A DNA stretch of 64,000 nt from NCBI GenBank assembly GCA_964036295.1, contig OZ038469.1, forward strand, positions 12,333,591 to 12,397,590, in the 5' to 3' direction. The DNA comes from Plumapathes pennacea. Taxonomy: Eukaryota > Cnidaria > Anthozoa > Antipatharia > Myriopathidae. The notes below the pieces were generated by a model. That model worked only from the letters and a program-made list of their open reading frames with translations, was not told where the DNA came from and did not search any database. Positions 1 through 11,501 of this stretch are shown here, one piece after another. Made by a program: the position numbers and the translations under genes. Within the stretch, counting starts at the first letter, position 1, and each line of letters starts with the position of its first letter.

Positions 1-509
1 TCTAAGTTATAAGCTTCAATAAGCTTTTTTTCTTATTAGAGAATATTTTTACAGTAAAACTTGTGGTGCTGCCACTCATATGCCACTGGAGAGACAGAAT
101 GTGTCTTTTTGTTTGTTTCCAAGCTGGTATCAACTGGTCTCAGCAGGTCCTTTCTGGTTTCCTTTGTGGCTTCAAATATTCAATTTTTCACATGACATAC
201 AATATGTACAGCATCCAGAGAGAGTGTTCCCTTCACAATATGAAGGTTGATTACTTGGTTTATTTACCCTGTGGAATTGCAATAGTGTTTTAATGAAGAG
301 GACTTCAAAACACACCACATTCGTAATACCATTCAATATTACTGTGTTTATGGTGAACAGACGAGGAATTCAAGGTACCTTGGGTAGTTTAAGATGCTAA
401 TCTAATTACTGTAGTCAACTGTATTGACTACAAAACATAAACACTTGAAGGCTGATTTTTGGTGTGTGAGCTTTAGAGTTTTAATCAAAGGTTTGTTGAT
501 GTTCAACAG
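1..509. other. Upstream intron of the ARID4-like gene, no exon seen
   Basis: AT-rich sequence without a convincing exon. The short open frames present have no flanking splice signals or recognisable protein. It is most simply intron upstream of the 510-569 exon. Confidence 0.4.
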
Positions 510-3387
510 CTAAAAGCCCTCCCAGCAGACTCAGAAGACAGAGATCAAATACACCAGAGCTGACATCAGGTGGGTAGTTTCCTCCGTACAAGGTTTTAGC
601 TTATATTACCATCAGTATTAGGGGTATAAAGCAGTGTGAAGGTCATTTCTATAATTTTCTAAGTGTTGGTATCAGTACCTACTAATGTTATTGCAGAAAA
701 TTTTCCAGAAGATGAAACAAGATTGAGTCCTCAGCAACTGTATGTGCTGAGGTCTCAAACAATCCACATTAACATTAGACAGGATAGTAAAACCCAATCA
801 TCCCCTGCAGTTCTGTGAGTATGTACAGTAGGCAAGCCCTAGTAATGGCATAAAATCTGAGTAATATTACAGTTGATGTTTGCAGCAATGTGTTTACTAC
901 ATGAATTGATTCACAATAAAAGATAATTCAGATCAGCAGATAGTCAGGGAAGAGAAGAAGGCTAAAAAGGACGACTCAAAAGGACCTGAAGTCCTTTTGA
1001 GTCATCCCTTTTGACGTGTATCTTCAAAGTTCTAAACCTAACCCTAACTTTGAACCTAACCCTAACCCTTTGGAGATATCCACAACCTTAGGTCCTTTTG
1101 TGGCATGGTCCTTTTGAGTCATCTCTTTTAGCCTTCTCCCAGGGAAGACTGGATCAAATTTTATTTTTGAATTATTGTTTTCGCCTTTGCACAGATTCTG
1201 GACGACCTCTAGAGAAAGAACTACCCAGTCAATCCAGCCCTGGCCCAAAACTTGGCAAAGACCTGGACACTGTAATAGAAGAAGAAGGGAAGCCCAAAAT
1301 AAAGACAGAAGCTGATGCCGCTAAGGAAGTTTCAAGTAATGGCTGTGAGGATGTAGCACCAAGTGAAGACAATCCTTATAATGACAAAGGCAAACTGCCA
1401 ACAATGCCAAACTCTGAACTTGATAAACAAGCTGAGTGTATCAGTAATGGTCACAGAAAGAAGGAGAAACAAAAGAAACCGATGGTTAATGGTCTCATAA
1501 GAAGTCCATTATCATCTGAGACTGTGCAGAAGGAATGCTCCTTAGATAATGCAGTAGAACCTAAGCCAAAGAAAGCTAAGTTAGAAAATGAACATGAGCT
1601 GCCTGCCAAAGGAATTGTGGAATTACTAAACCATGGAACTCCTGAAAAGGCTCCCAGTGAGCTTCCTCTTACCACTGCAAGCCCTACCTCTGAGCAGATA
1701 GTTGGTAGTTCTTTGAGCACCAGATTGAAACAGGATTCAGTGGAGGAGAGGAAGGAATCTTCTGAGAGTGAAAACTTCAATTCGGAGAAGCTGGTGAGCT
1801 CGTCAGATGCTTCCCCAGACAGCAGCCACGTGAGCAAGGAGAAGTTGGAGCAGCGGAGTGGTAAGGAAAACAAAGATGAAAAGAAGGATACTGATCTAAC
1901 CAGGAAACAAAAAAAGAAACGGGAGAAGAGAAAGCACAGACACCATTCTGGTAATGACAGTACTGGAAGTGATGTGCCTGGGAGCCCCATGACTAGCCAT
2001 TTGGCCATGCCCCGACCTTCCCCAGCGCGTTCGAGAATGTCGTTTGATGCTGACCTTGGTAAGGCTTGTTCTTATCCTTCGTGCAATGTTGTTTATTTTT
2101 TCTACAATGGTGTGTATTTTGCATTCTGTAAAGATTTGTTTTTACCCTTTAATCCCCAGATCTATCCCCTATTTTTCCCAAATTGCCTTGAACAAATTTC
2201 ATGAGGAATTTTAGGAGAATAACTGTTGTAGTCTGGTAACCTTCAATCCAAACAAGACATTGCTGATGCAGCTGATTCTGTATTGAAAGGAGGTGTTTTC
2301 TTTGAATCACTCTGCACTCTATGAATATACCATAGTTTTGTGCACGAACATGGGATTAGCTGTCTAGAACAGTAAGAGGTGCTTAGCCCAGCATCTCGTG
2401 AGTTTATTATTTTTTGTTGCTTATGTGAATCTGTTTGTGTCCACCTCAGAGGGAATAAAGGCCAAACAAGATGGCGATGAACGAATTAAACTTCTTCAGG
2501 AGAAAATTAATGAAATGAAGAAAATATACAGCTCATTGAAAGCTGAGGTGGCAAGCATCGACAGAAGAAGAAAGAGACAGAAGAAGAAGAGAGGTAAGCC
2601 AAGGCTCATTGTTACTAACAGTGTAATACCAACTCTTAAGAGAACTAGGCTGACTGCGTGGGCGTGGCGGAAGACAAACTGGTGTATCAACTGTGTGTTG
2701 ATGAGGGTAATGGAACGCCACCAAAGAGACAAAGCCCTTTGTCAGAGTGAATATTTGCTCTGACAAAGGGCTAGCGCTCGAAATGTCAGCTATTGTCTCT
2801 TTGACGGCGTTCCATTACCCTCATCAACACATAGTTGATACACCAGTTTCTCATTGTTACTAATTTGTTCAGTTTGACTATACCTCCTTCCATCCTTATT
2901 GCTTCACTGACTCATTTAGAGTGACCATGCCTTCTTGTTCCTTGTATTCAGTTCGTAAATCCTTTATTTCTCCACTGATTCATTCAGTGTGACCAAGCCC
3001 TCTTGTTCCTCTAACTCATTCAGTGTGACCATGCATCCTTGTTCTTCAACTGACTTATTCAGTTTGTCAGTCTGCCCCTCATTTCTCCACTGATTTATTT
3101 AGTGTGACCATCTATCCTCATTAGTCTGACTCATACAATGTAACCATAATGTTCTTCAGTTTGACCGTGCCTCATCCATGCTGGTTCATTCCTTCACTGA
3201 CTTCCTCAGTGTAGTAGGTACTGGATTACGAGAATACAGGAATTGCCAGCCACGATAATGATTGGTTTATTTTTTATTATTTTTATTTTTGCTAGAAGCT
3301 GCAGAAGAGGAAGAAGAAGAAGAAGAAGGCAAGACTTCAACAAATTCAGCAACTCCAACCAACTTGGCTGCAGTCGAATGTAGATAG
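510..3387 (+). CDS. ARID4: ARID4A/B-like chromatin protein, 3' exons (partial)
   Basis: Likely exons are 510-569, 697-814, 1195-2058, 2450-2593 and 3296-3387 (TAG at 3385-3387). Phases join cleanly at 569/697, 2058/2450 and 2593/3296. The junction 814/1195 does not keep phase, so a small exon is missed there or one boundary is wrong. The 1195-2058 exon is a low-complexity Ser/Glu/Lys-rich region with a basic stretch ([14 protein letters not shown]). The next exon holds a helical segment with the motif [15 protein letters not shown], followed by a poly-Glu tract and a terminal VECR. From memory of the family, that motif and the VECR end are the C-terminal signature of ARID4A/ARID4B, retinoblastoma-binding subunits of Sin3-HDAC repressor complexes in the nucleus. 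The Tudor, ARID and chromo domains would lie upstream of the window. Family assignment is fairly sure; the 5' exons less so. Confidence 0.72.
953..1139. mobile_element. MITE with inverted termini and telomere-like core
   Basis: The ends are inverted copies of a sequence containing AGAAGGCTAAAA plus GACTCAAAAGGAC. The flanks carry an identical 8-bp repeat, CAGGGAAG (945-952 and 1140-1147), a good target-site duplication. An 8-bp duplication fits hAT-type insertion. The core has two short blocks of AACCCTAACCCT. The element lies in the intron before the large ARID4-like exon. Confidence 0.7.
2619..2852. mobile_element. Penelope-like element fragment, palindromic, with hammerhead-like core
   Basis: Two inverted arms (about 2678-2719 and 2806-2847), both derived from GTGTATCAACTNTGTGTTGA plus GGGTAATGGAACGCC, surround CTGACAAAGGGCTAGCGCTC then GAAATGTCAG (2760-2789). 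This matches the layout of a type I hammerhead core (CUGA, stem II, GAAA) with CAA in place of UGA. Penelope-like retroelements are known to carry such ribozymes in their terminal repeats. The same arm sequence recurs at 34.43-34.53 kb beside a Penelope-type GIY-YIG frame. It lies in the last ARID4-like intron. Confidence 0.55.
2870..3215. repeat. Degenerate tandem repeat in last ARID4-like intron
   Basis: About eight or nine diverged copies of a 35-50 bp unit built on CACTGATTCATTCAGTGTGACCA followed by a CTTGTTC-type pyrimidine stretch. Spacing varies and the units are strongly decayed. Confidence 0.5.
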
Positions 3388-5353
3388 CATGCAACTTGCA
3401 CAGGGTGTAATTTAATTATTTGGATGGACAACGTTAGCCCTTTTTGTTCCTAATGAACAAGACAAAGAGCTACAGTCTACTTAGGGTAAACAAGGATTGT
3501 TATTATTATTATTATTATTGTTATTATTATTATTTTTGTCGTACTAATATATGTGTCTATTCCAGTGCCGGTCTTATCATAATCTTGACCAGAAACGAAC
3601 ATCTTAGGAATATCATACTGCAAATTGTTGGGGTATCTTTGTGCCTCGTGGCCAAACCAACGTGCAACAGTGTCACCGCAAAATTTATTTATGTTAAATA
3701 AGCCATCCTGTCTCACTGATCTATCCGGCATTCAAAATCCGACTATTCTTGAATTCACAAAACAGCAATTCTTTATGTGCTGATCTTGCATTCAAAGCGT
3801 TCTTATTTTACCTTTTTATTTTTCCCCTTTTTTTCAACTATTTGTGGTGGATTCTAACTGTTGCTTTATGCCTTCGGTAACTATTCCTCATTTGCAACCT
3901 AAACTAACAGCATTAAACAGCAACGATCGAATTGTTGGTCTGACCAGATTTAGTTTCAACTGCTCGAATGCGGTTTTTTTTCTCCGTTTGTAAAATAGTA
4001 TAACATTGTACTTTAACATTAACATTGTACAAACCTACAAGAGTATTTTACGTGTAAGTACGAAGCACTGTTTGGGAAGCTTTTTAAAATTCTCCTGCAA
4101 TATATCTTGGCCACAGTCAAAACCTGTATTATGAACCTAACATTTAACATAAAACGAATTGGGGCAATCGTATTAACATATCTTTTCCGTTTTTAACGAG
4201 GAATTTCTTTGATGTGTTTTTGGTCCAAAATTTGTATCATTACCTGGCAACTGTTTGTCTACTTAAGATATGTACTTTCAAGGAACGAGTTCTCTAAGCA
4301 AATCTGAGTCAAAAGTGATGTATTATTCAAGGTGTGTGGTCGTGGAGGGACAGGATTTGTGACCAACTCGGAACTTTGCAGCAGTAATAGTTGTATATAG
4401 TAACTGAGTTTGATCACACCACAAACGTGTAGAGTTGTGAACTATATAGATAAATACACATATTCGTAGATTTATATTTATTGAAGATCTTTCTTTTGGC
4501 ACTTATGCAAGAAAGATTTTTTTTTGTGACTGTGTGAGGCTGGAAGAAAATATAAGTTCAATAATAATCAGGACTTTGTAGCCAAAATACAATTGAAATG
4601 CGACATAATTCTCAGCTAGAAACATTTTGTTTCTTGTTTTATTCGGGTGTCGAAAGGTCTTCAAAATTATTTAAGGGCAGCAAACCAAACACAGGTTTGC
4701 GAAACTGGTTTTTACTGTGGCTAGCTTTGTTGTTATTGGCAGGTCGTATAGGAGGTATTTAATGTGTCTGTGATATTAGTTCACTTTCTTGCCTCAGCCC
4801 CAAAATTGTCGGTGCGAATTTCCATTTTATCATGTTTTGTATAGACTAAAGGAGCACTAGATCAATTTAGATCTAAAATCTTGTGATGTAATGATGGATA
4901 ATTGAATGGTATAGAATGTCATATACACGCAGTACTCAAAGAGTAGAACAGTACCTTCAAGCAATACATTTTTGTTGTAAAAAAATAACTTCCAAATTCA
5001 CTGCAAGGCACATCAAAACCTACAAGTATTAAAGGGGCAACAGGCGCGACAGCACTTATTTTCGAGGGTTGCGAACAAAATCGATTATTATATTCTGTTG
5101 AATAAGATTTTAAAAACGCAACCTGGACATAAAATAAGCTTGTCCCATGGTTATAACGGTCAACATAAGAGACGAGACGAGTCTGAAACAGAATAGAGAT
5201 AGCTGGAACAGGTCAAACTGTTAAGGGATAGTTGTCCATTGTAAACAGCTACTACATAGCTCTGTCGCCAAGTCAAGCTTCACGTTTACGTGACTGTGTA
5301 GTTTACAAGTTGGACCATTACTCTTACACCACTAATCGGACTTTAATCTGATT
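3388..5353. other. 3' UTR and intergenic region, no gene seen
   Basis: Follows the ARID4-like stop codon. It contains an interrupted TTA microsatellite at about 3498-3535 and AT-rich DNA. No ORF here looks coding. The first part is probably 3' UTR, but I could not fix a polyadenylation site. Confidence 0.4.
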
Positions 5354-5564
5354 TAAGGCCTTGTCCACACCAGTCCAGAATTTTTTGAAAGCGCCTTTTT
5401 TTTTTCGTTTACAAAAATTTCTCCGTCCACACTAATCGTTTTCGATTTGTTTTTGGTCTTCTACAATATGAAAATGCTGTTATAGTGTGGGCGGAAGGCC
5501 AAAACGGAAAAAAAAAAGAAAGTGCGTTTTCAAAAAATTCGGGACTTGTGTGAACAAGGCCTTA
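5354..5564. mobile_element. Palindromic MITE (TAAGGCCTTGT termini)
   Basis: Starts TAAGGCCTTGTCCACAC and ends GTGTGAACAAGGCCTTA. The interior arms are also complementary, rich in A/T runs around CGTTTTC/GAAAACG. No coding capacity. A related, less complete sequence lies at about 26.8-27.04 kb. Confidence 0.65.
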
Positions 5565-6690
5565 GTCTCTCAGAATTACGGATACAGTTTCAAATGCATA
5601 GCTACAAGAGTATTTGGCCATGGTATTTCAGATTCAGATGTGTCCAGCTTGTAAAATACACTTGTAAAGGTTTTATTGATTTGGCCACAGTGGAAATATT
5701 CCCATTTAAAGGTTCGGGAATAGTGCTCGACAATTAGTTTTCCGGAGGAGTATATTCCTGAACTTGAATCGTGAAATTTACGTACATTGATCAGAAATAC
5801 TGCCAATTATGTGCCAGTGCAGTGCCATTTGTGAAGTTCAACACGCTGCTGTATTTCCTTGTATATGCCTCGTCCTATTTCAAGTACTCTGGTCCTAATA
5901 CCATTTTAGCCCTGTATTCAACAGTGCTTGTCTAATTTATTGCGCATGAATAAACGGCTCAGATGACTGGAATGTTTGTCAATTTGTTTGAGTCCTTATA
6001 AATTGAAATGGACGCCAACAAAACCCTGGGTTTTTGTTGTTTTTGTTGTTGTTGTTGTTGTTTACGCCATTACAATGTAGAGTTTGGTCGGGAGTGATAA
6101 CCTGAGTACAGACTAATTTTTCGGCTAATTTACCCCTAGAAGAGGGAAATAAAACCCTCCCCCCAAAAATTCCTGAAACTCAGGTTAGGAGAGGGGGGGG
6201 GAGCGACACGCGTATGGGCCATATAGTCTGTTATTGTTGAAAACTTGTTTCCCCAGAAAATTAAAGCTGTTTCGTTAGCTTTAGTTAATTTAGAGTTCTG
6301 ACAACTTATGTTTGAATAGTCACAACGAGGATAGACTTGAAGCGAAAGAGAGGCCATCATCTTCTGCGGTATATTTGTACAGCAGTCTTTCCAGGATATT
6401 CGGCAAAATGGCGTCCGACTGAACCGGCCAAAAATCGAAACGAACAAGTCCTACTACGGTTCAAGAAGTTGTCGTTTACTTAGAGAAAAAAAAAGGGTAC
6501 AGTGCTGCTCACTGACAATGAACGCATGATTGTATGACAAGTAGGTTTCAACAAATCACATCCGAAATTACTTTTTTCACTGGAGGGGGATCCTTTTCTT
6601 GCTCAAATGTGCCGTACCCAAAGCCAGACTTCTGCGTGACGTAAAAGTTTAGCAACCTCGCCTTCTTGTGGCGACCAGTGCGCGGACGCC
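5565..6690. other. Intergenic region, no gene seen
   Basis: Contains a short GTT microsatellite (about 6033-6062) and a G-run at about 6188-6200. No open frame with splice or homology support. Confidence 0.4.
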
Positions 6691-6706
6691 GGGAAACGGC
6701 GCGAAA
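6688..6706. promoter_or_regulatory. Two E2F-like sites upstream of the 326-codon gene
   Basis: GGCGCGAAA at 6698-6706 is the reverse complement of TTTCGCGCC, a full E2F/DP consensus. Just before it, GCCGGGAAAC is a weaker E2F-like half. They lie about 150 bp upstream of the ATG at 6855. The sites are seen; S-phase-linked transcription is inference. Confidence 0.5.
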
Positions 6707-6854
6707 TTTTGAGTTGTGTTTACACGAATTTTTAAATAGGCAGAAAAAGGTTAGTCTGATTTGTCCGTTACGAAGAAGCGATTCTTTGAAAGCTGAAGCA
6801 GACTAACAACTGATTCTATTTCGTCTACTTCAATAGCCCTCCCATATATTGTAC

Positions 6855-8284
6855 ATGAATGGAAATATGGCCTCGGACAAGAAACAATTGACGAAGGAAA
6901 AGGTAAATCATCATTATCTACGTACGTGCTTGTGAACTTGTTGTGGTGGCTTTCAACTGATTGATGCATTTTAATGTCTCATCAGAAAGACATCGAGCCT
7001 GCTATATCACACACTGTTGATGCTATCAAGACGATCGTGCATTGCAGCAGAGACGAAGACTTCAGGAGACGATGTTTCGCAACTTTTCAGGTTGTATATT
7101 TTGACATGATAAAATGAAGTTGTACTTCCAGTGAGAAAAGATACAGTGTGCAAGGAGAACTTACTGGCTGATGTATCTGTTTTCTTCAATAGGTGGACGA
7201 TTTCAATGATTTTTCCCAAGCACTGTCTGAAGAATTCAGGACAATTGCTAGGAGACGATATGGAGGTTTATGCAATCTCCTTCAAGAGAAAGAGCTGGTA
7301 GGAACTGTAAAAATACATGAATATATACTGCATGACAGTTTCTCTGGTAAATTTTTGCATTGACAGAATGTAAAAAGTTCCCAGTTAAATATCAATCCTT
7401 CAGTATATCAAAACCAAACTTCTAGAAAAATTTACCTTGAGCCTGTGTCTGTGATTTCCAGACAAGCTATCTGGTTTTACATGTAGTCTGACCATTGAAG
7501 TGCCAAAGGTGATTTATAGTGTTGAGTCATTTGTAGCAGCACATAGCCCTTGTCTCAACAGAACGTGAACAAAAACAACAATGTGAACATGGAAAAAGGA
7601 AACTGCAATTTTGATGACCTTGAGCTTTTAGAGGAAGGGTCACTTTATGAAGTTCCAACAACTTCAAATGGGAAGAAGAGTCCTACGGACAGCCAATCAA
7701 CATTCCCAAATGTGCATCTAACTCACGACTGTGACAAGGCCACAGAGAATCAGGATTTATTGTTTGACTTCTCAAGTGGGAGTGATAGGAATACAAATAA
7801 GGCTGAAAGCAGGAAAGCTAGATCTGGACAAAATGAAACAACAATAAACATGGCTGTCAGAGGCACTACTGTACTTCAACCAGAACAGAACTTTCCTAAA
7901 CAACCTGTACCTCTCATCTCTCTGAGTACGAGCATAGACAAGCAACTTCTAAAGGAGAGTAATTTCATGTCAAAACAAACCCGTTTTGAAATGCCAGTAA
8001 AGAACAGTGAAGTTACTCAAGGATGTGAAACACAAAGCTCCAGGTATGAACCTCCACACTTTTCAAAGTTAGACACAGAGATAGAAGATGACTGGTCAAA
8101 TTACTTGAGTTGGGATAATAAGTTTTGGGTAAACACAAAGGGCAGCTGCCCTTCACCTGAAACATGTTCACCCAGTAGCAACAATCACGCAAAAGAAACT
8201 ATGGAGCACAAAAGAGAAGAGGACCAGTGTGTTCCAAGTCAAGAGTCCCTGGATGATTTTGAATCACTTGCTGAAATATTTTAG
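6855..8284 (+). CDS. Four-exon protein of unknown family (326 aa)
   Basis: Exons 6855-6902, 6986-7090, 7193-7297 and 7562-8284 join in phase 0 throughout with good GT-AG signals, giving 326 residues and a stop. An alternative in-frame acceptor at 7546 would add five residues. Residues about 17-86 form a compact, probably helical segment with charged and aromatic residues (FRRRCFATF, DDFNDFSQALSEEF, RRRYGGL). The remainder is low-complexity and Asn/Ser/Glu-rich until a conserved-looking acidic aromatic stretch (EIEDDWSNYLSWDNKFW) and an acidic C-terminus (LDDFESLAEIF). I do not recognise the family. The helical start is only vaguely like kinetochore PMF1/Nnf1, and the acidic Trp/Phe motif resembles RPA-binding motifs of DNA-repair factors. 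E2F-like promoter sites would suit a cell-cycle role. An AATAAA lies at 8314-8319. Confidence 0.75.
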
Positions 8285-8889
8285 ATAACATACAAACTAT
8301 GCCGGCAAAAATTAATAAAGTGAGGACAAGTGGATAGTGCCTCCCTTTTTAGGCCATTTTACTGAAACCAAATCAGACAAAAGCATTTTGTTTAGTTCTT
8401 TTCATTTTGATACTAATATATTAAATATTTCTCATACAATATTAATTTTGCTGCAACAACAAAAGATTGGCCACATGGAATAAATAAAAATGTAATTATA
8501 ACACTGTCTTTATGTGTGTAATTTGTAAGACTCCACCTTCATGGTAAACTATAACTAACTATAGAACAAGGAAGGTACAGTATGTTCAACCTTGTGGCAA
8601 TTGCAAGAATTGGATGGAGAAGCCTTACATTGATATGCTTCAACTCCAAACCACAAAATGTTATCCTTTAGGACATTGCAAGCATGCCAAATAATCTATC
8701 AGCAGAGATAAAACATTGCAACATTATCATCAGTGTTTCACTAATTAAATAATCAATATAACAATAAACTATTCTGTTGTATAAATTAGATACGTGAGTC
8801 AAAGCCAAAACCAAAATTCACAGTAACCTCTGCTCACACTGAGTTATTCATCATTAAATTTCAGTACTTGTGAGTAACAAGTCAGAATG
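8285..8889. other. 3' UTR/intergenic, candidate polyadenylation signals
   Basis: AATAAA at 8314-8319 and again near 8479-8490 are candidate polyadenylation signals for the upstream gene. The rest is AT-rich with nothing else recognised. Confidence 0.45.
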
Positions 8890-9054
8890 CAGCACTCGAC
8901 ATTAACGGTTGCCCGCTTGCCCGGGGCAACCAAAACGTTTGGTCGGGCAGGTAAATTCTGGGCCGGGCAATCAGAAACTATGAAACTTTCTATTGCTTGA
9001 ATTCAATCTACAGTCCGAAGGGCAACCAACCTAAAACCTTAATGTGGAGCACTG
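8890..9054. mobile_element. Short hAT-like MITE
   Basis: Begins CAGCACTCGACATTAA and ends in TTAATGTGGAGCACTG, whose reverse complement starts CAGTGCTC. CAGTG-type termini are typical of hAT elements. The interior is GC-rich (GCCCGCTTGCCCGGGGCAAC). No clean 8-bp duplication is visible, so the exact ends are uncertain. Confidence 0.5.
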
Positions 9055-9408
9055 GAATGAGTAAAATTTTGATGTGACTTGCAAAGCTAATAAACAAATA
9101 TTTAAAAACTAAATTAATTAAAGGACTTATGAGTAAGCTGAGATTTACTATACATGATTGTATGCAAACAGTGAACATTGTATGTCAGTTGTTGCCACCT
9201 CAAGAAAACATTTCCACATCTATTTTACAAGTTGGACCAATTTCTCTAGATGTGTTTGAGATTTGTCTGATTTGTCAAAGTCTGTTTAGTGGTATTACAA
9301 TAATGGTCCAATTTGTAAAATACATAGCTTACCTAATGATGCGAATGTTTATCGAATTAGCCCTTGTCAGACTCCACTGCAGATACTGTAATCATTCAGT
9401 GTGCATTT

Positions 9409-11501
9409 CTAGATAAGGCGTCCAACACCTATAACTTGTGATATAACACCAAGTAGAATACCAGCAACACTCCCAAGGACTACCAGCCATGACAAGTGCT
9501 TGTACATCACCAGTCTTATGAAATAAGTAACTTGTTCTGAGGAAACATTTCTTGTTCTGTGCATTATGTATGTCCTAAACTCTTCCTTCATGGCCTTGGC
9601 ACCTTTGTCCTGCATGTTATGAAAGAGAGTTTACATCATGACTAGTGCTTATGGGAAGAATCCATACTGTAGTTAATAACATGCATACAATAATTTCTGC
9701 ATTCTGATTGGCTGAGTGAGCGTCAATTTATCCCAAACAGTGCAAAAATGTGAAATTAAGAGTGCAGAAATTTGAAATTAAAAATTGCCGACAGCCGGCG
9801 CGCGTATTTGCGAAGCCAAACAAGACAAAAGGGTGTGTTTTCATTCCTCAGGACGATTCCGATTCTGTTTCCAAGAAAACAAAGTTCTTGGGAGACATTT
9901 GCGATTGTAACATAAATTATTATTGTATGCGTGTTATTAACAAGTAATCACATGATTTCTCGTGCAATTTTGGAATAAATAAGCACTCATAAATTTTTCA
10001 AAGACCACAAATTGCACTCACGCGGCACTCGTGCAACTTTGTGGTCTTTGAAAAATTTACTCATGCTAATTTATTCCAAATTGCACTCGAAATCATGCAA
10101 TTACCTATACAAATGAGTTAGACTGCTGGGTTCGCACATTCTTGAAAAGCTCTGGAATTTGTATGATGCCTTGAAAAGCCCTTGAATTTGGACAGCAGTT
10201 CTTGAAAAGGTCATGAATTTCCAAGTAATAATTGACCAGAAGAGCTTGAATCAATCCAGAAATTTATAGATTTGCAATTGACCACTACGTCAAACACTTT
10301 TTGAAGAACAGCACGGAAGACTTTTCAGATGTACACAATTGAGGAGAAGCTTATGAGAAACTGAAAATCTTCAAATAATGCTAAGACATCACTACTTACC
10401 GTTGAATACCAGGAAAGAGTTTCTAATAGGTCAGGCACCACTTCAGACACAAGTTCTATGACAAATGGCTTAACCAGCGGCTTTAGGGATGCAGGGCATA
10501 TGCCAGCCAAAGCAAGAAGTTGACCCTCAGGTGATACAGATAGGGAAAGTAGTTCTCTATCAATAATTTCATCCACATCTTCCAACTCTAGCACCTCTTG
10601 TAACCGTCTGTCTATGTCAAGTGAGACAACATGTTGTCCTAGTTGTTGCCTACTGTATCTTTCCAAAAATGATTCATCAAAAAATGTGTTCATAACTGAG
10701 TTACAGACACTCTGGCAAATCTCTTGGTAACGTCCACCAATGACTCTGTGAACAATGAAACAATAGGTTAGCTATTTAAATTAAATTATTAAAGCATGGA
10801 TTATAGAATGACAGAAGTGCCAAGTGCAATAAAAACTATATATATAAATAACTCCATGCAGCTGCATGAAAAATCTTTCTGAAATAATCAATTTTATTCA
10901 ATTGTTTGGAATGATCTATCTGAACAAAAATTCACAAAAAAAAAAATAAAACAACAGGTTATATGTAGTTCAAATTGCTCCATACAAAACTTTTGCCAGT
11001 TCCTTTAATTTGGAAATGATGCTAAGTTTAGTACATGGGACTATCTTGAACTTTAAACTTCTCTATCTTGGCCTTCCTAGCACTAGTGATTTAAAATTTT
11101 CCACGTGTTCTTTCAGCAACTGTGTAGATTGTATGATGTGGTTCGAAATTTAAAAAGTTTGCAAAATGATGAGCATTTTGCACATACCCACTTCCACAAA
11201 GCATGGGAATCCTTCTGAAAAGTAGTGAAACTGCCAGCCAATTAGTGCATCCTCCAAAAAATCCAAACATCCCACAAGCAAAGAGGTAGTGGGCAAACCG
11301 TCCCCATGGTGATGTGTCTGAAGTTAGTGACAACATCTGAAGTCCAATAAGTCCCACATGGAAAGAAACAAGAATGCTTACAATGCCCTTATCAGTGAGC
11401 CAGTGCAATATAACACCACACAATCGAGGCAGACGATTCCTAACCATTGCCTCTTGTTTGCGTAGCAAGGAGCGATCTGAGTGGACAGCACTAAAGCTCA
11501 T
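9409..11501 (-). CDS. DUF445/YheB-like membrane protein (286 aa)
   Basis: Exons on the minus strand: 11501-11188, 10745-10400 and 9609-9409. Phases match (2, then 0) with donors GTATGT and GTAAGT and pyrimidine-rich acceptors. The first ATG follows a strong acceptor (TTTCTTTTCAG), so a 5' noncoding or further coding exon probably exists upstream. The protein has two or three N-terminal membrane helices, then GGCTNWLAVSLLFRR and GSGVIGGRYQEI. These match the DUF445 core pattern (NWLAIKMLFRP, then G-x-IP-x-R). An acidic helical domain follows, and a C-terminal hydrophobic helix (LSWLVVLGSVAGILLGVI), as in bacterial YheB-type proteins. Function is not established for the family. Bacterial members are around 370-420 aa, so this one is short. 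Introns show it is a resident nuclear gene. Confidence 0.72.
9943..10104. mobile_element. Palindromic MITE in DUF445-like gene intron
   Basis: Two arms of about 75 bp are near-perfect inverted copies, for example GTAATCACATGATTTC against GAAATCATGCAATTAC and TTTTTCAAAGACCACAAA against its complement. The loop is short (ACGCGGCACT). No coding capacity. Confidence 0.65.

Noticed and set aside
1034-1070. CCTAACCCTAACCCT stretch as an interstitial telomere
   Set aside because: It is confined to the core of a MITE and is too short and interrupted.
1451-2008. 185-codon minus-strand frame opposite the ARID4-like exon
   Set aside because: It is the antisense shadow of a Ser/Lys-rich coding exon; the plus strand has splice and family support.
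3477-3731. Frames spanning the TTA microsatellite
   Set aside because: They encode only poly-Tyr/poly-Ile from the microsatellite and lie in the probable 3' UTR.
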